64,000 nt of DNA, from positions 1 through 64,000 of the forward strand of contig NZ_FUGD01000065.1 of assembly GCF_900162815.1 (NCBI RefSeq), read 5' to 3'. A model generated the notes under the pieces. That model was not told the origin of the DNA. It ran no database searches and saw only the letters and a program-made list of their open reading frames with translations. Origin of the DNA: Psychrobacter pasteurii (GTDB lineage: Bacteria; Pseudomonadota; Gammaproteobacteria; Pseudomonadales; Moraxellaceae). Within the stretch, counting starts at the first letter, position 1; each line of letters begins with the position of its first letter. Position numbers and translations under genes: made by a program. Positions 18,735 through 26,450 of the stretch are shown piece by piece.

Positions 18735-19682
18735 TTAAGAATTACTGTTGCCTGAGACGGTAGCGGCTTTAGGCTTAGATGAATTCACCACAAGCTTCGG
18801 TGCCACAATGGCCTCACGATCAATGCCTTTGGCGTATTTACGGGCCTGCATCTTACTCATGATTTGCTGAACGACTAGCGTTAATAACGCCAGACCAGCC
18901 AATAAGCTCGATAAAGCAAAAGCGGCGGTAAAGTTATATTCGTTATAAGCAATCTCAACCAATAGTGGCATGGTATTGGTCTCACCGCGAATATGCCCTG
19001 AGACCACACTAACTGCACCAAACTCACCCATAGCACGAGCATTGGTTAGGATAATGCCGTATAACAGTGCCCATTTAATATTAGGTAGGGTCACATGCCA
19101 AAACACCTGCCAGCCTGAAGCCCCTAGCGTTAACGCTGCTTGCTCCTCACTATCACCCTGAGACTGCATTAAAGGGATGAGCTCACGAGCAATAAACGGA
19201 AAGGTTACAAACAAAGTGGCTAGAACAATACCCGGTACCGCAAAGATAACCTGAATACCCATAGACTCAAGCCAGCCACCCACGGTTGAGTTAAGACCAA
19301 ATAACAGCACAAACATTAGACCGGCAACCACAGGAGATACCGAAAATGGTAGATCCAATAAGGTCGTTACCAACTGTTTGCCTTTAAACTGATAGCGGGT
19401 TACAAGCCAAGCAATGGCCAAACCCATGACAATGTTAATCGGCAACACAATAGCTGCGGTAATCAAAGTTAGCTTGATGGCCGCTAAAGCTTCAGGCTCA
19501 ACCAAAGCTGCCAGATACAAGTCCCAACCGCCTTTAAAAGCTTCATAGAATACGGCCATCAGTGGAATGACCAACATCACAACCATAAACACCGAAGCGA
19601 CACCAATAAACAAGGCGCGCACCCAAGGCGCATCGCGAGTAGCGGCATTGTCTTGATAGTTGTAATTATTAGAGATTTGCAT
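18735..19682 (-). CDS. cysW: Sulfate ABC transporter permease CysW
   Basis: A 315-residue permease, one half of the sulfate channel. An N-terminal segment near residues 25-50 is followed by further hydrophobic spans. The binding-protein-dependent loop reads EEQAALTLGASGWQVFWHVTLPNIKWALLYG near residues 180-210, then TNARAMGEFGAVSVVSGHIRGETNTMPLLVEI, typical of CysW. A hydrophilic tail follows residue 275. It lies between cysT and cysA; a gap of 106 bases separates it from cysT. The start is preceded by TTAGGACCGC. Confidence 0.94.
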   Translation of the reverse strand: MQISNNYNYQDNAATRDAPWVRALFIGVASVFMVVMLVIPLMAVFYEAFKGGWDLYLAALVEPEALAAIKLTLITAAIVLPINIVMGLAIAWLVTRYQFKGKQLVTTLLDLPFSVSPVVAGLMFVLLFGLNSTVGGWLESMGIQVIFAVPGIVLATLFVTFPFIARELIPLMQSQGDSEEQAALTLGASGWQVFWHVTLPNIKWALLYGIILTNARAMGEFGAVSVVSGHIRGETNTMPLLVEIAYNEYNFTAAFALSSLLAGLALLTLVVQQIMSKMQARKYAKGIDREAIVAPKLVVNSSKPKAATVSGNSNS

Positions 19683-19788
19683 AATGCGGTCCTAATTTTA
19701 AGTATTCTAGGTTTTCAGTTGGTACCAATCGTTGGTTTTAAGCTGGGTCTTTGGTCTTGGTCTATATTAATTAATTTGCTAGGTCGGC

Positions 19789-20673
19789 TTACTTAGCCCC
19801 AACACGGCGCGATAAATGCCACTGTAATAAGTTGATAGACAATAAGATCACAAAAGAAATCATCAGCATAAATAACGCCACTGCAGAAGCCCCTTGGATA
19901 TCAAACTGCTCAAGCTTACTAATAATGATCAGCGGCAGAATCTCTGACTGCATAGGGATATTACCGGCAATAAAGATGACCGAACCATACTCACCAGTGG
20001 CACGAGCAAACATCATGCCGGCTCCCATCAGTAGCGCAGGAAATAGCTCGGGCAAGATAACGGTACGAAAGGTAGTCAAACGATTGGCACCCAATACCGC
20101 GGCCGCTTCTTCATACTCTACTGACAGCTCTTCTAATACCGGCTGAACCGCACGTACAATAAAAGGAAAACTCACCACCACTAAGGCCAACCAAATACCA
20201 ATCGGTGTAAAGGCCACTTGAATGCCAACCTTGTCAAAAAACTGACCAATTAAGCCGTTTGGCGCGTATAAAGTCGCTAGTGAGATACCGGTAACCGCCG
20301 TAGGCAAGGCAAAAGGTAAATCTACCAAGGCATTGATGACTGACTTACCAAAGAAGTCATAACGCACCAATACCCAAGCCACCAAGGTGCCAAACACCAT
20401 GTTGGTTAACATCGCATAAAACGACATCTTCAATGACAAGATAATGGCTGCTTTAACTTGAGCTTGGCTAATGGCATCAATAAACCCAGTCCAGCCCATT
20501 TGGGTGGTGGTATAAGCCATCATCGCAAATGGCAAAATAACCAAAAGCGATAAGCTAAGTACGGTGATACCCATGGATAAGCCAAAGCCAGGTAGCACAT
20601 TACGTTGACGCAGCTTGGTGAGCCAAGAGCGTTGACGTACGGAAGTCGCTGTCGATGTGGTCTGCTGGGTCAT
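19789..20673 (-). CDS. cysT: Sulfate ABC transporter permease CysT
   Basis: A permease of about 294 residues, partner of CysW. Signatures include GFGLSMGITVLSLSLLVILPFAMMAY near the N-terminus, LPFALPTAVTGISLATLYAPNGLIG, and the loop VEYEEAAAVLGANRLTTFRTVILPELFPALLMG followed by ARATGEYGSVIFIAGN. I start it at the ATG at 20673, preceded by GTGAGATATCC, because the longer frame to 20721 begins with TTG and adds an atypical leader. Both starts lie downstream of the conserved promoter module at 20749-20817. It is the first gene of cysT-cysW-cysA. Confidence 0.92.
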   Translation of the reverse strand: MTQQTTSTATSVRQRSWLTKLRQRNVLPGFGLSMGITVLSLSLLVILPFAMMAYTTTQMGWTGFIDAISQAQVKAAIILSLKMSFYAMLTNMVFGTLVAWVLVRYDFFGKSVINALVDLPFALPTAVTGISLATLYAPNGLIGQFFDKVGIQVAFTPIGIWLALVVVSFPFIVRAVQPVLEELSVEYEEAAAVLGANRLTTFRTVILPELFPALLMGAGMMFARATGEYGSVIFIAGNIPMQSEILPLIIISKLEQFDIQGASAVALFMLMISFVILLSINLLQWHLSRRVGAK

Positions 20674-20748
20674 GGATATCTCACTGCTTTTTTTATTTAA
20701 GTTTGCTACTGCTAGAGCCAAATTACGGCGGTTTTCGTCATGGTCATC

Positions 20749-20817
20749 ATGCTAACAGGGCTTAGTTATTAAGTTTAATGATGAATAAGGCTATCGTAGT
20801 GAATAAAAGGAATATAG
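20749..20817 (-). promoter_or_regulatory. Conserved sulfate-promoter module upstream of cysT (copy A)
   Basis: On the plus strand it reads ATGCTAACAG, 15 variable bases, then a 44-base block containing AATAAGGCTATC and GAATATA. On the transcript strand the block is upstream and CTGTTAGCAT is placed like a -10 region. The same arrangement with identical spacing precedes both sulfate-binding genes. CysB is the likely activator by family knowledge. Confidence 0.65.
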
Positions 20818-20822
20818 CTCAA

Positions 20823-21974
20823 TCAGTTAGCCTGATTTAACGCCAGCTGATCAAACACGCCGCCTTCCTTAAAGTACTTGGTCATAATCTCATCCCAGCT
20901 GCCAAACACCTCATTAGCGCGAAACGTCTCAAGCGCCGGCAATTTATCGCTATTGGCGGCCAATATACTGGGGTTACTCGGGCGTAGATAAGTGTCCGCA
21001 GCCAACTGCTGAGCCTCATCACTCCATAAGTACTGCAAGTATTCTGTGGCCGCTTGAGTGGTACCTTTTTTGTCAGTGACTTTATGGACTACGGCCACTG
21101 GGTTTTCCGACTGAATAGAATAACTTGGGTACACAATTTGCACCTGCCCTTTACCAAACTTAGTCGCTGATAAATTGGCCTCGTTTTCAAAGGTGATTAA
21201 CACATCACCAATGTTGCGCTGCACAAAGGTGGTGGTCGCTGCTCGGCCGCCGTTTTCATAAACCTTCACATTGCTAAGCAGCTGCTTAACATAAGCTTGG
21301 GTCTTTACTTCATCGTTATTGAAAGTATGTAGACCATAACCATAAGCGCCTAAGAAGCTATAACGGCCACTGCCTGAAGCTTTTGGATTGGCAATGACAA
21401 TCTCCACCCCAGGTTTGGCCAAATCATCCCAGTCTTTAATCTGCTTAGGATTGCCTTGTCTGACCAAAAATACGGTAGCACTGGTAAAAGGCACCGCATT
21501 ATTCCCAAAAGCTTTACTCCAATCGTTCGCTACCAGACTTTTCTTCTGCAGCAATTCAATATCAGCGCCTTGGTTCATGGTAGCTACGTCAGCTTGTAGA
21601 CCATTGGCTACCGATAATGCCTGCTTACTTGAGCCACCATGTGACTGACTGACCGTGATATTGCTGCCTGGATGCGCCGCTTTATAATGGGTCACAAAAA
21701 GCGGGTTGTACTGTTTATAAAAATCACGAGAGATGTCATAAGACACGTTGAGCAGCTGTAGCTCTTTATTTTCAATGGTGGTAACCGTGCCATCAGCATG
21801 GGTCACTGTAGTTGACTGTTTTTGATTGCCGCAAGCACTTAAAGCTAGAGTTAATGCGCCTAAGCTAACAAGACTTGCTAAAGTGCCCCACTGCTTGATA
21901 GAGGCTGGCAAGGGATTGGAGGCCAGAGAAGGGTTATTTAAATAGCTGTGCTTGGCGTATTTATTGTTAGCCAT
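20823..21974 (-). CDS. Sulfate-binding protein, lipoprotein form (paralogue 1)
   Basis: A 383-residue binding protein for the CysTWA importer. The N-terminus ends in a lipobox (LALSAC near residue 48), suggesting lipid anchoring instead of the usual free periplasmic form. Family motifs are LLNVSYDISRDFYKQYNPLF, SHGGSSKQALSVANGLQADVATMNQ, NPKASGSGRYSFLGAYGYGL, GGRAATTTFVQRNIGDVLITFENEA and YLQYLWSDEAQQLAAD. It is close to the neighbouring 22342-23451 gene along its length. It has its own promoter module and is separated from the upstream paralogue by a terminator hairpin. Sulfate versus thiosulfate preference cannot be told. The start follows ATAGGAAAAAC. Confidence 0.93.
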   Translation of the reverse strand: MANNKYAKHSYLNNPSLASNPLPASIKQWGTLASLVSLGALTLALSACGNQKQSTTVTHADGTVTTIENKELQLLNVSYDISRDFYKQYNPLFVTHYKAAHPGSNITVSQSHGGSSKQALSVANGLQADVATMNQGADIELLQKKSLVANDWSKAFGNNAVPFTSATVFLVRQGNPKQIKDWDDLAKPGVEIVIANPKASGSGRYSFLGAYGYGLHTFNNDEVKTQAYVKQLLSNVKVYENGGRAATTTFVQRNIGDVLITFENEANLSATKFGKGQVQIVYPSYSIQSENPVAVVHKVTDKKGTTQAATEYLQYLWSDEAQQLAADTYLRPSNPSILAANSDKLPALETFRANEVFGSWDEIMTKYFKEGGVFDQLALNQAN

Positions 21975-22027
21975 GAGTTGTTTTTCCTATGCGGGCCGGA
22001 TAAGCCTATATCGGCCTAAGTATGCTC

Positions 22028-22096
22028 ATGCTAACAGCCACCCTTTATAGTATTTAGTGATTAATAAAGATATCTTAATGAAAAATAGGAATATAA
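22028..22096 (-). promoter_or_regulatory. Conserved sulfate-promoter module upstream of sulfate-binding paralogue 1 (copy B)
   Basis: ATGCTAACAG at 22028-22037, then 15 bases, then the 44-base block 22053-22096 with AATAAAGATATC and GAATATA. Spacing equals copies A and C exactly. Confidence 0.65.
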
Positions 22097-22169
22097 GAAT
22101 GGCTTAGATTTTTGATTCAAACAGAATAAATAGCTAAAACTTAAACAAAAAGCACCAAAAGTTTAAACA

Positions 22170-22228
22170 AAAAAAGCAGTGGCCCAAGCCAAGTTATCTT
22201 AAGAGGGATAACCGCTTGGGCGCACTGC
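22170..22228 (-). terminator. Long-stem terminator after sulfate-binding paralogue 2
   Basis: Outer arms GCAGTGGCCCAAGC (22176-22189) and GCTTGGGCGCACTGC (22214-22228) pair with one bulged base. Inner arms GTTATC and GATAAC extend the stem. On the minus strand the hairpin is followed by a T-run. It is unusually long for this window. Confidence 0.8.
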
Positions 22229-22341
22229 AGGGGTATTAATCAAAGCCTGATGTTAGGTGTTAAGTAAGTGCAAGCTTTGACCAATTTGGTATTACAAGTT
22301 GTTTAAGAGAAGTTAAGAGAGGTCTTAAAAAACATCCACTC

Positions 22342-23451
22342 TTATTTTGGGGCATTAATCGCTAACTGGTCAAATACACCACCATCGCTGAAGTAAGTGC
22401 CCATGATCTCATCCCAAGTACCAAACACATCGTTAGGACGGAAGGTATCTACTGGAGGTAGCTTATCGCTGTTGGCGTCTAATACTGACTGTACGCTTGG
22501 GCGTAAGTACAGATCTGCAGCCAATTGCTGAGCCTCATCACTCCATAAGTACTTCAAGTATTCAGTAGCCGCTTCGGTAGTGCCTTTTTTATCGGTTACG
22601 CCATTTACCACAGCCACTGGGCTTTCTGACTTAATAGAATAGTCTGGATAAACGATGTCTACTTGACCTTTACCAAACTGAGTAGCGGCTAAGTTTGATT
22701 CGTTTTCAAAGGTAATTAACACATCACCGATGTTACGCTGAACGAAGGTTGTGGTCGCAGCACGGCCACCGTTTTCATAAACTTTGACGTTCTTTAATAA
22801 GTCTCTTACGTACGCTTTGGTCTTGTCTTCATCTTTATTGAAAGTATGTAGACCATAGCCATAAGCGCCTAAGAAGGCATAACGACCATTACCGGTAACC
22901 TTTGGGTTAGCCATAACAATCTCAACACCTGGCTTGGTTAAGTCGTCCCAGCCTTGAATGCCTTTTGGATTGTCTTTACGCACTAAGAATACGATGGTAC
23001 TGGTAAAAGGTACTGAGTAATCAGGGAAAGCGTCAGTCCAGTCGTCCGCAACCAAGCCTTTTTTCTGTAATAGCTCAATGTCAGAGCCTTGGTTCATAGT
23101 AGCTACGTCAGCTTGTAGACCGTTTGCTACCGATAGCGCCTGCTTACTTGAGCCACCATGTGACTGGTTTACACTGATTTTGGCGCCTGGGTGTAGCTCT
23201 TGGTAGTGCTTGACGAACATTGGGTTGTAATCTTTGTAGAAGTCACGCGCCACATCATAAGAGACGTTTAACAGCTCAATGTTTTGGCCCTCTGCACTAG
23301 CGGCTGCACCGTCAGTGGTGTCTGCTGCTGTGTCTTCTTTTTGACCACCACAAGCGGTTAAGCCTAAAGCTAAAGTCGCTACAGTAGTAATAGAGGCCAG
23401 CTTAGCTGCCTTAGAAAAAGGGGTTTGTCCGAATTTAATGGTTATCGCCAT
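22342..23451 (-). CDS. Sulfate-binding protein, lipoprotein form (paralogue 2)
   Basis: A 369-residue sulfate/thiosulfate-binding protein, strongly similar to the adjacent paralogue. The lipobox LGLTAC lies near residue 33. Shared motifs are LLNVSYDVARDFYKDYNPMF, SHGGSSKQALSVANGLQADVATMNQGSDIELLQKK, NPKVTGNGRYAFLGAYGYGL and GGRAATTTFVQRNIGDVLITFENES, in pieces. The two proteins differ most in the signal and linker, suggesting an older tandem duplication. It has its own promoter module and a strong terminator, so it can be expressed apart from its paralogue. The start follows GAAGGATATAACC. Confidence 0.93.
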   Translation of the reverse strand: MAITIKFGQTPFSKAAKLASITTVATLALGLTACGGQKEDTAADTTDGAAASAEGQNIELLNVSYDVARDFYKDYNPMFVKHYQELHPGAKISVNQSHGGSSKQALSVANGLQADVATMNQGSDIELLQKKGLVADDWTDAFPDYSVPFTSTIVFLVRKDNPKGIQGWDDLTKPGVEIVMANPKVTGNGRYAFLGAYGYGLHTFNKDEDKTKAYVRDLLKNVKVYENGGRAATTTFVQRNIGDVLITFENESNLAATQFGKGQVDIVYPDYSIKSESPVAVVNGVTDKKGTTEAATEYLKYLWSDEAQQLAADLYLRPSVQSVLDANSDKLPPVDTFRPNDVFGTWDEIMGTYFSDGGVFDQLAINAPK

Positions 23452-23838
23452 GGGTTATATCCTTCAATAAGCGTTATTTGGTATTTCACATTTAAGCGCA
23501 AGCTAGAGTTAAACTAGGTTTGGATTGCTGAATCCACGGCAAAAATGTTATTTGATGGCGCCTATGCTAACAGCAGCGACATATTATGTTTAATAGCGAA
23601 TAAGGCTATCTAAGTGAATAATTAGAATATACCCAACAATATGCAAGAATTATTATCAAACTTGGGGCAAGTTATGGCATAATCGGTCTCTTTTTCTGTG
23701 TTAAATCTTGTAATAATTGTTTTTATCCGCATAATACTGATAAGCATTTGTGTTAATGAACAATGCACAGTATTTATTTGTAGCAAGGACGCTACAAATC
23801 GCAATTAAGCTATGTATAGCATTCAAGGCGGTATATTT
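23452..23838. other. Divergent region between sulfate-binding paralogue 2 and a lipoprotein gene
   Basis: 387 bases. The left half holds promoter module C (23564-23632), leaving an untranslated leader of about 110 bases before the sulfate-binding gene. The right half is AT-rich and should hold the lipoprotein promoter. I see no gene. Confidence 0.55.
23564..23632 (-). promoter_or_regulatory. Conserved sulfate-promoter module upstream of sulfate-binding paralogue 2 (copy C)
   Basis: ATGCTAACAG at 23564-23573, 15 bases, and the 44-base block 23589-23632 with AATAAGGCTATC and GAATATA. Same spacing as copies A and B. Confidence 0.65.
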
Positions 23839-24396
23839 ATGAACTCTATTCTGACCCCAATAGCGGTTATCAAAGTGCTATTGCTAGGTGCTTTATGCAG
23901 CAGCTCTTTGACCGCTTGTTATGTGCAGCCTCACTCTCAAGTGAGTGTCTCAGGCCAGCCTAAAGCCACGCAATTACAGTCTGCAGCCAACCAGGCAATG
24001 CCTATGGGCCGTTATGCCAAAGTGGATAGCCCTGCTGACAGCCAACTGGTCATTGAAGTTACCAAAACCGGTATGGCGATGCCGGCTAAAGCAGTCAAAA
24101 TCAACTTAACGGCTGAGTCCACCAACGCAAAAGCCAATCAAACTGCTTGCAGCTACCAAGGTGTGGCCACGCTTATGGGCCAAGATGCGCTACACGGCAT
24201 GGTTTATACCGCGCCTATCAGCAGCATTACCACCCAAACTGATGGCACTAAGCTAAACATGACTCGTGATAAAGGGCTGATCTTCTTCCGCTTTAAAGAC
24301 AATGTCTTAAGCTTAGACAGCAACAACCCTGAAGCTCTTAGCGTATTGTGTCAGGACGATGTGAAGCTAAAAGGCGACTACACTAAGCTTAAGTAA
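23839..24396 (+). CDS. Hypothetical lipoprotein
   Basis: About 185 residues, function not recognised. I start at the ATG at 23839, preceded by AAGGCGG, because it gives a lipoprotein signal ending in SLTAC; an in-frame ATG lies 27 bases upstream. The mature protein has a beta-rich look (KVDSPADSQLVIEVTKTGMAMPAKAVKINL) and a cysteine pair in TACSYQG and LCQDD. Some small envelope lipoproteins have this composition, but no family is claimed. It is followed by a nuclease-like lipoprotein gene 144 bases downstream on the same strand. Confidence 0.7.
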   Translation: MNSILTPIAVIKVLLLGALCSSSLTACYVQPHSQVSVSGQPKATQLQSAANQAMPMGRYAKVDSPADSQLVIEVTKTGMAMPAKAVKINLTAESTNAKANQTACSYQGVATLMGQDALHGMVYTAPISSITTQTDGTKLNMTRDKGLIFFRFKDNVLSLDSNNPEALSVLCQDDVKLKGDYTKLK

Positions 24397-24540
24397 CAGA
24401 TAGGCTTAAGTAGCGGATAGCTAAGTCCTAGCCCTAAGCTTAAGCCTCAGCCATAAACCTAAATAACTAGGTCTGCTTAATTACCGCCAGCTATGACCTT
24501 CTAAACCTAAGATAATGTATATGATAGAGGTGTTAGTAAG

Positions 24541-25677
24541 ATGCCTTTTGACCTACCGAAGTTAAAAACCCCTACCCTCGCTCTAATAATGGCTGCCACA
24601 CTGATGGTGGCTTGTGAGGGCAATGGCGATACGCCAACTTCAGCCCGCTCTTCTTCTTTAACCTACAATGACAGCGTTAGTGTTGATGAATTTGACGCAA
24701 ACTTTGATGCAAACTATCAAAGCCAACTAGACTCACAAGACAATACTCTCGACAATCCCTTCTCTACTCCTGCAGGCGCGGCCTTAACGGCGGCTGAAGC
24801 GGTGACAGCGAATGGTTCGTCTGCGCATACTCAGACCAGCACCCAGACAAACAATCAGCCCAACACTCACACCAATAGCCCCACTATAAACACTACTGCC
24901 TCTGCAGGCTCTGAATGCCCAATCACTGGTAATGTCATTGTCGCCAAAAGTGTACGGGTTATTGACGGTGATACAGTAGAGGTTATCCCAACTGAAGGAC
25001 CGTCTGAGCGTATCCGCCTGCTCGGTATTGACGCGCCTGAGTCCAATCAAGCCCATGGCGCTTATAGTACCCAAGTCTTGCAGCAGTGCGTCAGTCAAGG
25101 TCCAGTCACGGTAGAGTGGTTTGAACAAGATCGCTATCAGCGCCTGCTCGGTAAGGTTCGAGCTGGCGAGGTGGACTGTAACTTAAATCAAATCAAGCAA
25201 GGCGCAGCTTGGCACTACAAGCAGTATCAAAATGGTCAGTCTGAGCGTGACCGCTTCACATACGCCAACGCTGAGGTTAATGCCCGCCAGCACGCTTTGG
25301 GGCTTTGGGCCAATGCCATAGTAACCGCCCCTTGGGATTATCGCCGCGGTAAACAAAGCAGTTATCAATTTGACGATACTGTATATCCGGTCGAGGGCGC
25401 AAACTGCACTATGACGGGCCGCAGAACTACCAAGCACAGCAGCGTTAGTACAGCTCCGGTAAACAATACAACAAGCCAGCCCAACGCTCTGCTATCTGCC
25501 CCTGTTGTCTTACCTGACGCAGCCTCTGGCACTTTAGATTGTGGTTCTATGATTAAGAAGACTTGTTCGCAAATGGTCTCTTGTGAGGAAGCAAAAATGC
25601 AATTGGCTTGTGGCAATACCCGTCTAGATGGGGATAAAGATGGGGTACCTTGCGAGAGTATCTGTCCTGGCGGATAG
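24541..25677 (+). CDS. Thermonuclease-family lipoprotein with C-terminal Excalibur domain
   Basis: A 378-residue envelope protein. The signal ends in a lipobox (LMVAC near residue 25). A Ser/Thr/Asn-rich linker spans about residues 30-125. The staphylococcal-nuclease fold follows: VIDGDTVEVIP, ERIRLLGIDAPESNQ with Arg and Asp/Glu typical of the active site, QDRYQRLLGKV, and GLWA. The tail (residues 330-378) has cysteines and GDKDGVPCES, the calcium-binding Excalibur motif. It probably cleaves extracellular nucleic acids while tethered at the surface or periplasm. Activity and location are inferred. Confidence 0.88.
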   Translation: MPFDLPKLKTPTLALIMAATLMVACEGNGDTPTSARSSSLTYNDSVSVDEFDANFDANYQSQLDSQDNTLDNPFSTPAGAALTAAEAVTANGSSAHTQTSTQTNNQPNTHTNSPTINTTASAGSECPITGNVIVAKSVRVIDGDTVEVIPTEGPSERIRLLGIDAPESNQAHGAYSTQVLQQCVSQGPVTVEWFEQDRYQRLLGKVRAGEVDCNLNQIKQGAAWHYKQYQNGQSERDRFTYANAEVNARQHALGLWANAIVTAPWDYRRGKQSSYQFDDTVYPVEGANCTMTGRRTTKHSSVSTAPVNNTTSQPNALLSAPVVLPDAASGTLDCGSMIKKTCSQMVSCEEAKMQLACGNTRLDGDKDGVPCESICPGG

Positions 25678-25712
25678 TGCTAGCCGATAAGCCGATAAAA
25701 GCTATAAACAAT

Positions 25713-25748
25713 AAAAAAACCCAGTGCGATATCACACTGGGTTTTTTG
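25713..25748. terminator. Bidirectional terminator between the nuclease gene and a small secreted protein gene
   Basis: A-run, ACCCAGTG, loop, CACTGGGT with a T-run. It lies between convergent genes. Confidence 0.8.
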
Positions 25749-25773
25749 TTGTGTATTAATAAGCTATAAAAGC

Positions 25774-26121
25774 TTATTTAGCACACTTGTTGTAGTACTG
25801 ACGGATGAAGTTGTCTACTTGCTGGTCTTTGTCAGCTTTTGATTTGGCTTGTGGCACTTTGTAAGCATCGGCAATGATGTTTTTGGCTAAAGTTTGGTAA
25901 GCATCGTTATCGCTGCTGGTCTTCTTGGTCACTTGAGCCTTAGACACACCATTTTGTCTATCGTCCATGATGTTACCGGCCAAGCTAGCAATATCTACGC
26001 AAACTTCATTAAGGTCATTGTTTGCCGCTTGTGCGCCCACAGAAGGAAGCATCATAGTTGCTGCCAATGCTACTGCGGCTAAAGTTTTGTGTTTCATATT
26101 GGTCATTGTTGACTTGGCCAT
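25774..26121 (-). CDS. Small secreted protein of unknown function
   Basis: A 115-residue protein with a signal peptide (AAVALAATMMLPSVGAQA, probable cleavage after AQA). The mature part is about 80 residues, alpha-helical in look, with two cysteines (EVCVDIAS and YNKCAK) that could form a disulfide. I do not recognise a family. The ATG at 26121 follows AAGGATTTTAG; two further in-frame Met codons lie just inside. A four-copy 16-base tandem repeat sits 30 bases upstream of its start. Confidence 0.75.
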   Translation of the reverse strand: MAKSTMTNMKHKTLAAVALAATMMLPSVGAQAANNDLNEVCVDIASLAGNIMDDRQNGVSKAQVTKKTSSDNDAYQTLAKNIIADAYKVPQAKSKADKDQQVDNFIRQYYNKCAK

Positions 26122-26150
26122 AATCTAAAATCCTTGAATTTTAATATTTA

Positions 26151-26216
26151 ATTGTTTGATAGTTAAATTGTTTGATAGTTAAATTGTTTGATAGTTAAAT
26201 TGTTTGACAGTTAAAT
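26151..26216. repeat. Four-copy 16-bp tandem repeat
   Basis: Unit ATTGTTTGATAGTTAA repeats four times (26151, 26167, 26183, 26199); the last copy has one change (GACAG for GATAG). It lies in the 5' region of the small secreted protein gene. Confidence 0.9.
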
Positions 26217-26370
26217 AGCTAGGGCATTCACCCCATTAGGTTTATTGGTTCCCAGTATATGGATATTTCATTGCTACATTCATAATTATTCGTATCAATA
26301 AGGTTGCAGTAGTAAAACTCACTGTGCCATAAGCTCAGATTCTCATAAACCAGATGCCCATAATAAGAAC

Positions 26371-26404
26371 AAAAAACCTCTTAACCTAAGCTAAGAGGTT
26401 TTAA
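26371..26404 (-). terminator. Terminator of the WG-repeat gene
   Basis: AAAACCTCTTA, short loop, TAAGAGGTTTT: a symmetric stem just past the WG-repeat gene stop on the minus strand. Confidence 0.75.
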
Positions 26405-26450
26405 TATTTAATAGTTAGTGGTTAGCCAGTTACTTATTAGCAATGACCAG

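Larger units (their letters stand above)
21975..22341. other. Intergenic region between the two sulfate-binding genes
   Basis: 367 bases holding the terminator hairpin of the upstream paralogue (22170-22228) and promoter module B (22028-22096) of the downstream one. No gene is present. Confidence 0.7.
26122..26450. other. Intergenic region with tandem repeat and terminator
   Basis: 329 bases between two minus-strand genes. It holds the 16-base tandem repeat (26151-26216), AT-rich promoter-like sequence for the small secreted protein, and the terminator of the WG-repeat gene (26371-26404). Confidence 0.6.

Noticed and set aside
20674-20721. N-terminal extension of CysT from a TTG
   Set aside because: The ATG at 20673 has a better ribosome site and gives the usual CysT start.
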